In this document: positions 1 to 8,808 of the stretch, one piece after another
Layout: every line of letters begins with the position of its first letter
Position numbering within the stretch: position 1 is the stretch's first letter
Source of the DNA: Natronomonas aquatica
GTDB taxonomy: Archaea; Halobacteriota; Halobacteria; Halobacteriales; Haloarculaceae
Length of the DNA stretch: 64,000 bases
Reading direction: 5' to 3'
NCBI RefSeq assembly: GCF_024449025.1
Contig: NZ_JAHLKM010000002.1
Span: 1-64,000 of the forward strand
Notes under the pieces: generated by a model
What the model saw: the letters and a program-made list of their open reading frames with translations, nothing else
What the model was told of the DNA's origin: nothing
The model's database searches: none
Made by a program: the position numbers and the translations under genes

Positions 1-45
1 CTTGCAGGGCGTTGGTACTGCTGGACACAGTTTCCAAACCCTGCG

Positions 46-64
46 GCCTCCCTTGGGAGGCTTT
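46..64. terminator. Terminator-like hairpin with CUUG loop
   Basis: GCCTCC at 46-51 and GGAGGC at 56-61 form a perfect 6-bp stem closed by C-G around a CTTG loop, a known stable tetraloop. It is followed by TTT on the plus strand. This could be a transcription end for a gene left of the window. Archaeal termination depends mainly on the U-tract, which is short here, so the call is tentative. Confidence 0.35.
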
Positions 65-1078
65 CTATGACACGCTCTTCCTGTGGAACCAGAACTGAAC
101 AAGGAACGTGCGGTACCTGTACAGCCTGGTGTGGCGTGGGACTGTGAATACCTGAGATGCTTACAGCGTGTCAGAAACACCAGGCAGGGCAAGTCCCGCA
201 GTCTCGATAGCCGCAAAAGTAAGTGATTGCGGCTATGAACAGATGAGGGTCGAAACCAGTATCAGCCGGTGGATGACCGCTGTAGTGGCCTACTATGATG
301 GTAGCAAGTGAAGTGAAGCTGCTAGTACCCCCAGCAGCGTGGACTGTACTCCACACGCCAACCAACCAGCGCGGTCACCCCTACCGCGCATCTGTGGCTT
401 GGACAGAGTCAGCAACCGCTACACACTACACTGGGAACTTGGGATAGATCACTAGTCCCGAGCGATACTTCGACTCACAGGGGGTGCCGAATGTATTTCG
501 AAATAGTGACACAAGATCCAAAAGCCGGGAACCAATATGGCGCTTGAATAGGTCCCGCCAACCGGCGGCAAAAACATATATCACTCAGATTGAATATCGC
601 ACACCCATCTATTACCACACACACCTATGGAAAATCACGGGGGTAATAGAACTGTGCGAGAGACAAATAACAGATTTTAATATTTCCTTGTTGTTTCTAA
701 ATGCCTTAGAATCTCTAAGCTTTTTCTTGGTGTTTTTACCATCGATCTGATAGATCGGTGAATTCACAATAAATTCAATAAGGAAAGCATAAAACCGCCG
801 GATAGAAGCGGGGTAAAATCCTAAGAGATCGGCAGATGCTCGGTAGTTGTGGAGACGTGATTTGATCTATGCTATAGGGTCGTTATAAATTCAATATGAA
901 TTCACGGAAACCGCAAGCCAGCAAACGGTCCCGAGTTCATTAGAATAACAGTATAATTTCCCGAAAATTCAAAGACACGAGTAGAATTTCGTCGACATCC
1001 ACTATCGCACTGGATCGACCCGCAATAATAGTTAGTAAACTAACCTAACTGTGTATTGATAAGACGTAAGAATCACCC

Positions 1079-1197
1079 CGTTATAAATAGCATACGAAAA
1101 ACCAAAAACCACGAAACGGCAGAAATGGGGTCGATGTTGTAAACAGCATATGCAAAGTATGAAACCGCGGTACAACTCTGCTCGTTATAAATAGCAT
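1079..1197 (+). repeat. Direct repeat CGTTATAAATAGCAT
   Basis: The 15-mer CGTTATAAATAGCAT occurs at 1079-1093 and again at 1183-1197. Its first ten bases also occur at 881-890. The word contains a TATA-like core, so the copies may be promoter elements or remains of a duplicated A+T-rich segment. No coding sequence lies directly downstream of the copies. Confidence 0.5.
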
Positions 1198-1449
1198 CAG
1201 AATTGTATGAGAAGAAGTTGAGAAAAGATCAGATGTCTTTAGTATAATAAGATAGATAAATTTCCTTGCTATAGGGAAAGCAGCATCTCGGTACCTTATC
1301 AAGTATGACCGAGGTCTGATACTTTTCGTGTGTAGCACCGCTACGAACGCCTGCTGATAAGCTCCAATACTGAACGATGGCAGGATCCAAGTTTGACCGC
1401 GCGAATTTAGCTGATTACAGACGCAAACCCCACTTTACTAACGAAATAG

Positions 1450-1530
1450 GCAGTTTCCGTTGGAGCTGCACATCTTGATGAAGCCGCCGACAGACTCCGC
1501 GAGTGGGAGTATCGATTCCGCGAGGAGTAA
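1450..1530 (+). pseudogene. Decayed C-terminal end of a gene upstream of the HTH regulator
   Basis: The frame ending in TAA at 1528-1530 reads as a charged helix (core DEAADRLREWEYRFREE, then stop) typical of a haloarchaeal protein C-terminus, but an in-frame stop lies directly upstream and no start exists. Regulators like the next gene are often preceded by a small HTH gene of DUF7342 type, recalled rather than searched. I infer that this is the remnant of such a partner. It ends 47 bases before the next gene. Confidence 0.4.
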
Positions 1531-1577
1531 CTATCCAAGACAAACGCTTATGGTTTCGAGTTACGTAACTCTACACA

Positions 1578-2204
1578 ATGAGCTACGAGACAGAGCATGT
1601 GCGGAATGTAGGTGACGGCATACAGCCGATTACTGGCGTCCCGACGTTTACGGAGTTACTCACAAATTCGGCTCTCGCTGGGCTCTATACAGCGATTCGC
1701 CGCTCGCCAGGCATTACTGCGCCCGACCTCGTCGAGACGGCAGATGTCTCGAAAAAGACGGTCTACGAGTACCTACACAGATTAGAACAGGCGGGCCTCA
1801 TCAGTGAAATGGGAGATGAGACCAGTCCTAGTCCGTACGAAGCTGAGGACTTTGAGTTACAACTCACAATTAGAGGCGTCGAAGTGTCGATCACTCCTGA
1901 ACTCGTCGCAGTCGTGGCACACGCCGACGAATACCCGATCATCGCCCGGGTGCGCGACGACCACGGACTCGTGACCTTTGCCCTCGCTCACGATCTCATT
2001 AAATCCCATAGCGAGGGCGACATCACTATCCGGCAAATTGCTAGCCTCACCACCCTCTCACACGGAACTACATACGATCTTCTGGAAGCGCTCTATGCAA
2101 TCCACGACCTCGGTGATGATGACTCCAGTCCAACTACATACACGCCAGCTGACGTGGTGGACGAAGACGACGATCTACTGACGGAATTGACTGACCAGCA
2201 GTGA
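1578..2204 (+). CDS. Two-HTH transcriptional regulator, DUF7437-like
   Basis: This is a 208-aa acidic, cytoplasmic, probably DNA-binding protein. Residues about 35-80 form a winged helix-turn-helix (SPGITAPDLVETADVSKKTVYEYLHRLEQAGLI, split here as SPGITAPDLVETADVSKKTV and YEYLHRLEQAGLI) similar to TrmB/IclR-type N-termini. A second HTH-like segment lies near 148-180 (ITIRQIASLTTLSHGTTYDL), before an Asp-rich tail. The layout matches haloarchaeal DUF7437-type regulators. CTTATGG at about 1547 is a possible TATA-like box at leaderless distance from the ATG. Its usual small upstream partner appears decayed (1450-1530). Target genes are unknown. Confidence 0.75.
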   Translation: MSYETEHVRNVGDGIQPITGVPTFTELLTNSALAGLYTAIRRSPGITAPDLVETADVSKKTVYEYLHRLEQAGLISEMGDETSPSPYEAEDFELQLTIRGVEVSITPELVAVVAHADEYPIIARVRDDHGLVTFALAHDLIKSHSEGDITIRQIASLTTLSHGTTYDLLEALYAIHDLGDDDSSPTTYTPADVVDEDDDLLTELTDQQ

Positions 2205-2408
2205 ATGTACACGGCAAATATCGTGGATACGGTGATCAGTAGCGAACGCTGTACGCCATCACAACCGACACCTTACTGGTTCAATAAGCTATTAGCCGGT
2301 TATGACGCTACTGAAGCCAGCGATTACGCTACTCCCGATCCGGAACGAACGGCTGGATCAAGTGGAGCCATCCCTGACCTCAGCGTGACTGACATCCACA
2401 GTTGGTAG
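2205..2408 (+). CDS. Possible small ORF abutting the HTH gene
   Basis: This is a 67-aa frame whose ATG directly follows the TGA of the HTH regulator. Such an arrangement would allow translational coupling. The sequence is polar and Ser/Thr/Asp-rich, resembles no family I know, and shows no strong codon preference. It may be a real small accessory protein or a chance frame in a degraded region. Confidence 0.25.
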   Translation: MYTANIVDTVISSERCTPSQPTPYWFNKLLAGYDATEASDYATPDPERTAGSSGAIPDLSVTDIHSW

Positions 2409-2964
2409 GTCCCCGGACTAGTCACGTGGATGAACCGGGTCTCCGGGGCGGTTCGTAAACTCCCACGTATAGATACTAATACGTCCCAGTTAACGAATCT
2501 CTTCACCGTCATCTACCTCGGCGAATATTCGAACGCCTGGTAGTTACGGCAGCTTGTGTTCCTGGTATGACTCAGGGGCTGCGTGAACCTTAGGTTCCTT
2601 AGGCTCGCCAAGACCATCGTGTTACGGACGACCGCGAGGTAGTTGTAATGGGTGAGCGGACTCAGGATGTACAGCTGAACCAGGGGCCTGGTGTACACCT
2701 AACGGTGAGCGTTCCTATACAACACCACGCCAGCAAGGTCGTGCAGAAGTTCGATTGTGTTCTGAAGGAACGGGGTTCTAAGAGCCCTTACCAGACCCAG
2801 ATACCACGTATTACAGCCATCTACAGGGATTTAGTATAAAGCATAGGATGATTCTGGATAATATCTAATAGGAGTTAACACAATTGAGACGAAGTGTTCT
2901 CTGGATCGGAACTCACAGTACTCTACTACCAGAGCACCGCGGTAGATGAGGGCCTGAGCCACCC
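2409..2964. other. Gene-free stretch before the integrase
   Basis: I see no supported gene here. Short frames exist on both strands (for example 2513-2698 minus and 2648-2839 plus) but have no recognisable domain, promoter or codon bias. The region is probably decayed accessory DNA. Confidence 0.5.
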
Positions 2965-4392
2965 CTACTGAAGATGGAAGACAATCTCCCACGTTATCGG
3001 ATCGACACCGATACCAAGTAAACTGAAGTTGAGTCCGAGCAGGAGAACAAAGGCTACATAGCCTGCAAATCCTTTGGCCGTCCGAGTTCGGCCCAGGCCG
3101 TCATCGGGAATGTCGAAATAATCGTTTGCGAACCCAACACTATCTGTTAATAACGGCGCTTCTCCCTGTAGGAACGATTGATCACTACCTGCAGTCTGTG
3201 GGGATCCGTCATATCCTTCCAGATGTTTCCGTAGCTCGTTGCGGCGCTGCTTCCTAGCTTCCTCTTTTGTTCTGAGGTCGTAGTGCCGGTTCAGCACCTT
3301 GCGGGACACGTCAGCACGTTCACAGATCGTATCTTTCGGAACACCTTCCTTCAGCTGGTGGCAAATGCCACCGCGACGAACCGGATGTGGCGAGACGTTT
3401 GAGGGACACTGGCTGATAAGATTGTTGTCGTTCCTAGCTTCACACGTTTCAGGATCCATCTCGTGGGGACACTCTGTCCCGTGTCGGCAGGGCTGAGTGA
3501 TGCGATAGAGATCCCTGCGAAGCGTAGATTCTGACACTCTTCCGAACTTAGTGCTGAACAGAGGCTCACGTCCATAGTCGTCCTCTACAGCAATCCGTTT
3601 CGGATGGTTCGGGTCGCCAGTTCCGTCGATGTATGTGTTGAGTATCTCACAGACCCAATCCGGCAAATTAATTTTCCGCTCCCCGCCTTCGCCCTCTACT
3701 TCGCTCTCCCCGTTTTTCAGTGGCGTACCTTCCTCGGGCCTGTGTTCGAGTTCGATGTAGCCTTCCTCTCGATTGTAGTGGTCAAGATCCAGCGAACGTA
3801 CATCACCAAGGCGAGTGAGTACAGTCCACATTAGCACGAATTCAGCGAATTCACGAGTGACGTGCTCGAACTGTCCGTGGTACTCTAAGATCTGCTCGGC
3901 AGTCTCAGATTCAATACGCGTGTACGAGACAATATCGGATGGATCGAGATCAGGCATCTCAATTTTGTCGGCAAGTCCATCATCGACGATTTCGACTGAC
4001 TCGCACCATCGAATAAACACTCGAATATTTGCTAGCTGGCCGTGGAGAGCAGCCAGTCCAACGTTATCATCTCTTTTTCGCCACTCTTTGAACCCCTGTA
4101 GATCACGAGAAGACAACTTGCCGAGGTCGTCGTGATCGACGTATTTACAGTATTCCAAGAATCTCGTCAAGTCGTACGAGTAGTCTTTATACGTCGAGGT
4201 AGACCACCCGTCGACGTGGACCGTAAGGAAGTATTCAACTACGCTAACCGGGTGTTCGCTCGTGAGTTTGATATTCCCGTTTCCAACTATCGTCTCACCA
4301 TCGTTTACAGCATCTGGGAGTTCATCTATATGTCCAGCCAGTTTTTTCGGGACTTCCGGCAGATGTGCGGTGGATTCGTCGTCTGTACTCAT
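2965..4392 (-). CDS. Tyrosine recombinase/integrase with Cys cluster and hydrophobic tail
   Basis: This is a 475-aa phage-integrase-family enzyme for site-specific recombination. Residues about 45-135 match a SAM-like core-binding domain. The catalytic domain shows Arg194 (LTRLGDVRSLD), the HxxR box at His336-Arg339 (SPHPVRRGGICHQL) and nucleophile Tyr371 (LNRHYDLRT). A cysteine cluster (C302, C308, C317, C329) lies just before the HxxR box and may bind metal. Residues about 440-475 form one or two hydrophobic segments that could be membrane-associated. A 6-residue upstream extension would need TTG. The ATG at 4392, with TTTTAAA at 4424-4430 on the reverse strand, fits better. No matching attachment sites are visible nearby. 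Confidence 0.85.
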   Translation of the reverse strand: MSTDDESTAHLPEVPKKLAGHIDELPDAVNDGETIVGNGNIKLTSEHPVSVVEYFLTVHVDGWSTSTYKDYSYDLTRFLEYCKYVDHDDLGKLSSRDLQGFKEWRKRDDNVGLAALHGQLANIRVFIRWCESVEIVDDGLADKIEMPDLDPSDIVSYTRIESETAEQILEYHGQFEHVTREFAEFVLMWTVLTRLGDVRSLDLDHYNREEGYIELEHRPEEGTPLKNGESEVEGEGGERKINLPDWVCEILNTYIDGTGDPNHPKRIAVEDDYGREPLFSTKFGRVSESTLRRDLYRITQPCRHGTECPHEMDPETCEARNDNNLISQCPSNVSPHPVRRGGICHQLKEGVPKDTICERADVSRKVLNRHYDLRTKEEARKQRRNELRKHLEGYDGSPQTAGSDQSFLQGEAPLLTDSVGFANDYFDIPDDGLGRTRTAKGFAGYVAFVLLLGLNFSLLGIGVDPITWEIVFHLQ

Positions 4393-4719
4393 TGGTGATA
4401 ATACAATCAAATGAAACTCGCTGTTTTAAACCCTCGGCCTATACGAGACCCAACAGGACAGCTACAGGCCTGATGCCAAGTGTTGGCAGTAACGATGGAG
4501 TGTTGGGTACGATTATCTTATCAGAACTCAGTAGAACGGATGTATTAGTATCTAGTTACGATGTCTTTTGCAAGGTGTACGGCGCGAGTCTTGCACGATA
4601 ATCTGCTCGAAGAGCGGGCAAAGTGAATCGGTCGATACAGTCAGCATAAGCAGGTTCCTGAAATCCACGACGGGTCGGAAGTTAACACATATATCTGAAA
4701 CCATGTAGTTCTACGTAAT
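4393..4719. promoter_or_regulatory. Divergent intergenic region between integrase and TFS-like gene
   Basis: The minus-strand box GGTTTAAAAC at about 4424-4433 serves the integrase. The plus-strand box CACATATATC near 4686-4695 lies about 28 nt before the ATG at 4720, which suggests a leaderless TFS-like mRNA. The remaining sequence shows no gene. Confidence 0.5.
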
Positions 4720-5037
4720 ATGAACTTCTGTGACGAGTGTGGTTCGATGATGCACGCGGAAGGCGACACGTGGGTGTGTCGCTCCTGTGAGCACGAGGAG
4801 CCGCAGAACTCGCAAGCGGAAGCGGCGATGACGACCCAGGATGGACAGCGAAACGACGGGGCACCCGTCGTGGCCGACGCGACCCAGGGTGCCACCGAGA
4901 CGATGCAGGAGACCTGTCCAGCAAAGGACTGTGACAGCGACCGGGCCCACTACGAGATGATGCCGAAGCCGGGCGGCTCCTACGAAGTTCGGCTGTTCAC
5001 CTGCGTCGAGTGTGGCCACAAGTGGCGTGAGTCCTGA
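4720..5037 (+). CDS. TFS-like (TFIIS/RPB9-related) zinc-ribbon transcription factor
   Basis: This 105-aa protein has two zinc ribbons. The N-terminal one is C4-x2-C7/C20-x2-C23. The C-terminal one is C66-x4-C71/C95-x2-C98, ending in HKWRES. The size and arrangement match archaeal transcript-cleavage factor S, which acts on stalled RNA polymerase. The tip of the C-terminal ribbon, where cleavage-active TFS carries an acidic Asp-Glu pair, here reads MPKPGGSYEVR, so RNA cleavage activity is doubtful. The spacing C-x4-C is also wider than the usual C-x2-C. A TATA-like box lies about 28 nt upstream. Confidence 0.85.
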   Translation: MNFCDECGSMMHAEGDTWVCRSCEHEEPQNSQAEAAMTTQDGQRNDGAPVVADATQGATETMQETCPAKDCDSDRAHYEMMPKPGGSYEVRLFTCVECGHKWRES

Positions 5038-5285
5038 CTCCTCGGTAACCCCAACTGCTCAATTCCGCAGGCTTACTAAGCGGCTGGTTCAACGTTTCCA
5101 GCACGAACGAAAAGAAGCCGCCGTACTGCATCCACCCTCTGTTTTCAGCACGCCGTTTGTACCAGGAGTCATACCGTTCGTTTGATAGGTGCTGAATTCA
5201 GGGCGCGAATACAGCATCGAACCGTATTCTTCTGTCATAGGATTCGCAGGTGGCTCTATTTCCCTGGAGCGTGTAGGAAGAACTG

Positions 5286-5528
5286 ATGCCCGAAGAAGTG
5301 CTATTCAAGACCGAGGAAGAGCTTCCGAGAACCGAGATTGCTGAAGCGTTACGCGACGCTGCAGATGAGATCGAATCCGGGGATGTCACGTTACTGAGCG
5401 ACGTAGAAGAACAGCGCGTGGCTGTGCCGGAACGTCCTCGATTCGAAGTCGAACTCGAACGACTCACGGATTCAGAAACCGGAGACCAACGGTACGAACT
5501 CGAATACGAGATCAGGTGGATGAAATAG
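5286..5528 (+). CDS. Amphi-Trp domain protein
   Basis: This is an 80-aa acidic protein. It starts EEVLFKTEEELPRTEIAEAL and ends in alternating strand residues with Trp near the C-terminus (YELEYEIRWMK). That is the pattern of the short amphi-Trp family found in haloarchaea and some bacteria. The molecular role of the family is unknown. The gene stands alone between the TFS-like gene and tRNA-Ile. Confidence 0.75.
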   Translation: MPEEVLFKTEEELPRTEIAEALRDAADEIESGDVTLLSDVEEQRVAVPERPRFEVELERLTDSETGDQRYELEYEIRWMK

Positions 5529-5835
5529 CACCGTTGGTGTAGCTGTATCCACTCTCTATCTTGCTGCGCCATCTTGTAAAATATTAGCAGCTATACTAGT
5601 TCCCCGCTAAGTCTACAAGATAGTATATGACCACTGTTAACTGTTATCACAAATTTTATTTTGGCAGAACCGTTTCGGCTAATCAGAATCGCAGACAGAG
5701 GCGACCCCCGTACAGAAAGTGACTGAGATAACGAGCACGATTGGCATGTCTCGAATCTACCTAAATGCGGAAAATGCGGCGATCAGGTCCCGAGACCGCC
5801 GATCTGTCGCGCCTAAGAACCGTTCAGAAACTGAA
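5529..5835. other. Intergenic region downstream of tRNA-Ile
   Basis: There is no gene here. The stretch is A+T-rich from 5570 to 5660 and then of mixed composition. I looked for a copy of the tRNA-Ile 3' end, as expected for an integration site, and did not see one in the window. Confidence 0.5.
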
Positions 5836-5910
5836 TGGGCCAACTCGGATTTGAACCGAGGACCTCCCGGTTATCAGCCGAGCGCTCATACCTAGCTGAG
5901 CTATTGGCCC
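5836..5910 (-). tRNA. tRNA-Ile (GAT)
   Basis: On the reverse strand a full cloverleaf can be drawn. The acceptor stem GGGCCAA pairs with TTGGCCC, followed by discriminator A. The anticodon arm is CTCGG-CTGATAA-CCGGG with anticodon GAT, and the T-arm contains GGTTCAAATCC. No intron is present and CCA is not encoded. TTTAAAC near 5947, about 37-43 nt upstream of the 5' end, is a plausible TATA-like promoter. Confidence 0.95.
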
Positions 5911-5991
5911 GATGTTGGCGCGTCTTGTCGTAGCGCCGTGGGTCGTTTAAACGTTTCTTTTCGACGGCTCCCCGTCGATCGGTGCCACGGG

Positions 5992-6618
5992 TTAGCGGTC
6001 CTCCAGGTCGTCGTAGTCGGATCCGTTCTCGGGATCGTGGGTGTCCGAGGACGGGTCCCGGTCGTCTATGTCCTCGAACTCGTAGTCCTCCTCGCCCATC
6101 TCGACGGTGGTTTCGCCGGAATCCGAACCGTCCGGGCCGCGACCGCCGGGAAAGCCCGCTTCGAAGCCGCCCGAGTCCCCGCCGCCAGGGAATCCCCCGA
6201 CGTAGACGTTACCGGTCGCGAAGCCGCCGGTTTTGCCGTCGAGAAACGGTGTGACGACGTACCGTTTGACGACGATCCGGATCGGATACCGGGTCGGCGG
6301 GACGACGAGCAAGAGCCCGATCAGGTCAGTGATGAGCCCGGGGGTGAGCATCAACGCGCCGGCGACGAGCAACAGTGCCCCATCGAGGAGTTCGTCGGTC
6401 GGCGGCTCTCCCCGGCCGAGCTTTCGCTGTATCCTCCGGACCGTGTGTCTGCCTTCGGCCCGGACCAAGAGCAGTCCGAGCAGCGCGGTCACCACGACGA
6501 CCGCGACGGTCGCCGCCGGGCCGATCGTCACCGGCCCGAACCCGGTCGCCAGCACGACGAGCAACAGGACGTCCACGAGGGGAACGAGCAGCAAAACGCC
6601 GATGGCCCGCAGGTACAT
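5992..6618 (-). CDS. FxsA family membrane protein
   Basis: This is a 208-aa membrane protein. Hydrophobic segments at about 4-50 and 85-105 flank a short cytoplasmic helix (RIQRKLGRGEPPTDELLDG). The motif LLVAGALMLTPGLITDLIG is the hallmark of the FxsA family, named for overexpression that relieves phage exclusion in E. coli. The C-terminal third is Gly- and Asp/Glu-rich and probably disordered. It is transcribed away from gpmI, with which it shares an 85-bp divergent promoter region. Confidence 0.85.
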   Translation of the reverse strand: MYLRAIGVLLLVPLVDVLLLVVLATGFGPVTIGPAATVAVVVVTALLGLLLVRAEGRHTVRRIQRKLGRGEPPTDELLDGALLLVAGALMLTPGLITDLIGLLLVVPPTRYPIRIVVKRYVVTPFLDGKTGGFATGNVYVGGFPGGGDSGGFEAGFPGGRGPDGSDSGETTVEMGEEDYEFEDIDDRDPSSDTHDPENGSDYDDLEDR

Positions 6619-6703
6619 ACCCCCGGCTACCGGCGGATCCGGGAAAACCTTTCCGAGACTCGAAGCGATACGGCCTTAGGCGGTCGACCGCTTTCCCCAC
6701 CCA

Positions 6704-8227
6704 ATGAGAGCAGCGCTTGTGATCCTTGACGGGTGGGGCCTCGGTGACGGCGGTCCCGGCGACGCCGTCGCGGCCGCCGAGACGCCGACGTTCGATCGGC
6801 TCCGCGAGCGGGGAGCGTTCGGCACGCTTGAGACCCACGGTCGTCGGGTCGGCCTCCCGGATGGCCAGATGGGCAACAGCGAGGTCGGCCACCTCAACAT
6901 CGGCGCCGGCCGGGTGGTCAAACAGGACTCGACGCGGGTGACCGACGACATCGACGCGGGCGTCTTCGCCGACAACGAGGCGATCGGCGACGCCTTCGAG
7001 TACGCCCGCAAAAACGACGGACGGGTTCACTTCATGGGGCTGGTCAGCGACGGCGGGGTCCACTCCTATCAGGCTCACCTCCACGCACTCGTCGAACTCG
7101 CCGCCGACCGGGGCATCGATGCCGTCACCCATGCTTTCACCGACGGCCGCGATACAGCGCCGAAAAGCGGGTCGGAATTCCTCGCGGATCTGGAGGCGAC
7201 CGCCGAGACGAACGGAACCGGACGGGTCGCAACGGTTTGCGGTCGGTACTACGCGATGGACCGCGATGAGAACTGGGGCCGGACGAAACGGGCCTACGAC
7301 GCGATCGTCGACCGGACAGCGCCCCACGAGGCCGATTCGGCGGTCACGGCCGTCGAGACGGCCTACGAGCGCGGCGAGACCGACGAGTACGTCGAGCCAA
7401 CGCTCGTCGACGGTGGCGATGACGAGAGAGCTCTCTCGGACGGCGACGGGGTTGTCTTCTTCAATTTCCGCGCCGATAGGGCCCGCCAGCTCGTCCGAAT
7501 GCTCGCCGACATCGATCCCGAGTGGGGCTTCGAGACGACGCCACACGAGATCGAACTCGTCACGATGACCGAGTACGACGGAAGGTTCGATCTGCCGGTC
7601 GCCTATCCGCCCACAGAGCCCGAACGGACCCTCGGGGAAGCGGTCTCGGAGGCAGGACTCACACAGCTTCGGGCGGCCGAGTCTGAGAAGTACGCCCACG
7701 TGACGTACTTTTTGAACGGCGGCCGGGAAATCGAATTCCGAGGCGAGCGCCGCGAGATCGTCCAGAGCCCGGACGTCCCTACCTACGACGAACGGCCAGC
7801 GATGGCGGCGCCGGAACTGACCGACACCGCGATCGAAGCAATCGAGACCGACGACCCCGACGTGCTCGTGTTGAACTACGCCAACCCGGATATGGTCGGC
7901 CACACCGGTGACTTCGAGGCCGCCGTGGCGGCCGTCGAGGCCGTCAACGAACAGTTAGGACGGCTCGAACGGGCCGTCAGGGACGCCGGCGGTCACCTGC
8001 TGGTCACCGCCGATCACGGCAACGCCGACGACATGGGGACGCGCAAAAATCCCCACACTGCCCACACGACGAATCCGGTCCCGTTCATATACGTAGCACC
8101 GGACGGCACCGACGGCGGCCGAAACGTCCGTCCGGATGGGACGCTGGCCGACATCGCGCCGACGCTTTTGTCGCTCGTCGGCGTCGAGATCCCCGACGCC
8201 ATGACCGGCGACCGACTCCTCCGATGA
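6704..8227 (+). CDS. gpmI: 2,3-bisphosphoglycerate-independent phosphoglycerate mutase
   Basis: This 507-aa metalloenzyme interconverts 3- and 2-phosphoglycerate in glycolysis and gluconeogenesis. It belongs to the alkaline phosphatase superfamily and is full length for bacterial-type iPGM. The metal-binding Asp is in LDGWGLGDGG (about residue 9), the catalytic Ser59 in GNSEVGHLNIGAGR, and C-terminal metal ligands in NYANPDMVGHTG and TADHGNADD. A TATA-like box near 6671-6680 suggests a leaderless start. It overlaps the next gene by 4 bases. Confidence 0.97.
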   Translation: MRAALVILDGWGLGDGGPGDAVAAAETPTFDRLRERGAFGTLETHGRRVGLPDGQMGNSEVGHLNIGAGRVVKQDSTRVTDDIDAGVFADNEAIGDAFEYARKNDGRVHFMGLVSDGGVHSYQAHLHALVELAADRGIDAVTHAFTDGRDTAPKSGSEFLADLEATAETNGTGRVATVCGRYYAMDRDENWGRTKRAYDAIVDRTAPHEADSAVTAVETAYERGETDEYVEPTLVDGGDDERALSDGDGVVFFNFRADRARQLVRMLADIDPEWGFETTPHEIELVTMTEYDGRFDLPVAYPPTEPERTLGEAVSEAGLTQLRAAESEKYAHVTYFLNGGREIEFRGERREIVQSPDVPTYDERPAMAAPELTDTAIEAIETDDPDVLVLNYANPDMVGHTGDFEAAVAAVEAVNEQLGRLERAVRDAGGHLLVTADHGNADDMGTRKNPHTAHTTNPVPFIYVAPDGTDGGRNVRPDGTLADIAPTLLSLVGVEIPDAMTGDRLLR

Positions 8228-8805
8228 GTGAGTCAGTCATCGTCCCCGCCGAACGGGACGTTCGGGGGACGCTCGATTCTCCGGAAAGCGACCGGTGTGT
8301 CCTCGCGTGTCCGCCCCACCCGGGGATGGGCGGCGACCGGAGCGATTCCCGGATCCAAGCTGTCAGCGACGCGCTCGAGTGTGCCTGTCTCCGGTTCGAT
8401 TACGGCCCCTGGGACGAGGGATACGGCGAACTATCGGATACCCGCAACGCGTACGCGTGGGCCCGAAAGAACTACGACCGCGTCAGCCTGTTCGGTTACA
8501 GTTTCGGCGGCTGTCTCGCGTTGGTCGCTGCGGCCCGCGAATCGACCGCCGGTGTCACCCCCGAATCTGTCGTCGCCCTGTCGCCGGCGGCCGAACTCGC
8601 ACCCGAGATCGACGCCGTCGCCGCCATCGCGGACATCGACTGTCCGGTCGGCGTCGTCTACGGCGAGCGCGACACGACCGTCGACGCGGCGGCGGTCGCA
8701 GAGCGCGTCCGCGACCACGGCGGCGAAGTCGTCGTACTGAGTGCGGATCATCACTTCGTCGGCCAGACCGACAAGACAGCCCGCAAGGTCGTCTCGCTGC
8801 TTTGA
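8224..8805 (+). CDS. Alpha/beta hydrolase (dienelactone hydrolase-like)
   Basis: This 193-aa single-domain alpha/beta hydrolase has nucleophile Ser93 in GYSFGG, an acidic residue in YGERDTTVD and a His near the C-terminus in SADHHFVG, giving a complete triad. An HPGMGGD loop lies near residues 32-38. The substrate is unknown. Small relatives act on esters or are annotated as dienelactone hydrolase-like. The ATGA overlap with gpmI implies co-translation. Confidence 0.85.
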   Translation: MSESVIVPAERDVRGTLDSPESDRCVLACPPHPGMGGDRSDSRIQAVSDALECACLRFDYGPWDEGYGELSDTRNAYAWARKNYDRVSLFGYSFGGCLALVAAARESTAGVTPESVVALSPAAELAPEIDAVAAIADIDCPVGVVYGERDTTVDAAAVAERVRDHGGEVVVLSADHHFVGQTDKTARKVVSLL

Positions 8806-8808
8806 GAT

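Larger units (their letters stand above)
1..1577. other. Non-coding, partly A+T-rich accessory stretch
   Basis: I see no gene I can defend here. The first 480 bases are of intermediate GC and have only short unrecognised reading frames. From about 590 to 1330 the sequence is clearly A+T-rich and contains several TATA-like words. A hairpin at 46-64, short repeats at 881, 1079 and 1183, and a decayed gene end at 1450-1530 are listed separately. The composition differs sharply from the core genes beyond 5.9 kb, which fits an accessory or formerly mobile region. Confidence 0.6.

Noticed and set aside
2513-2839. Short frames of about 60 codons on both strands
   Set aside because: No homology that I recognise, no promoter and no codon bias.
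5529-5910. tRNA-Ile as attachment site of the integrase-bearing region
   Set aside because: I could not find a copy of the tRNA-Ile 3' end within the first 5.8 kb. The other end could lie outside the window, so this is unproven.
6326-7903. 525-codon open frame antisense to gpmI
   Set aside because: It is the antisense shadow of a GC-rich gene, rich in Arg and Gly, with no domain; gpmI has all catalytic motifs.
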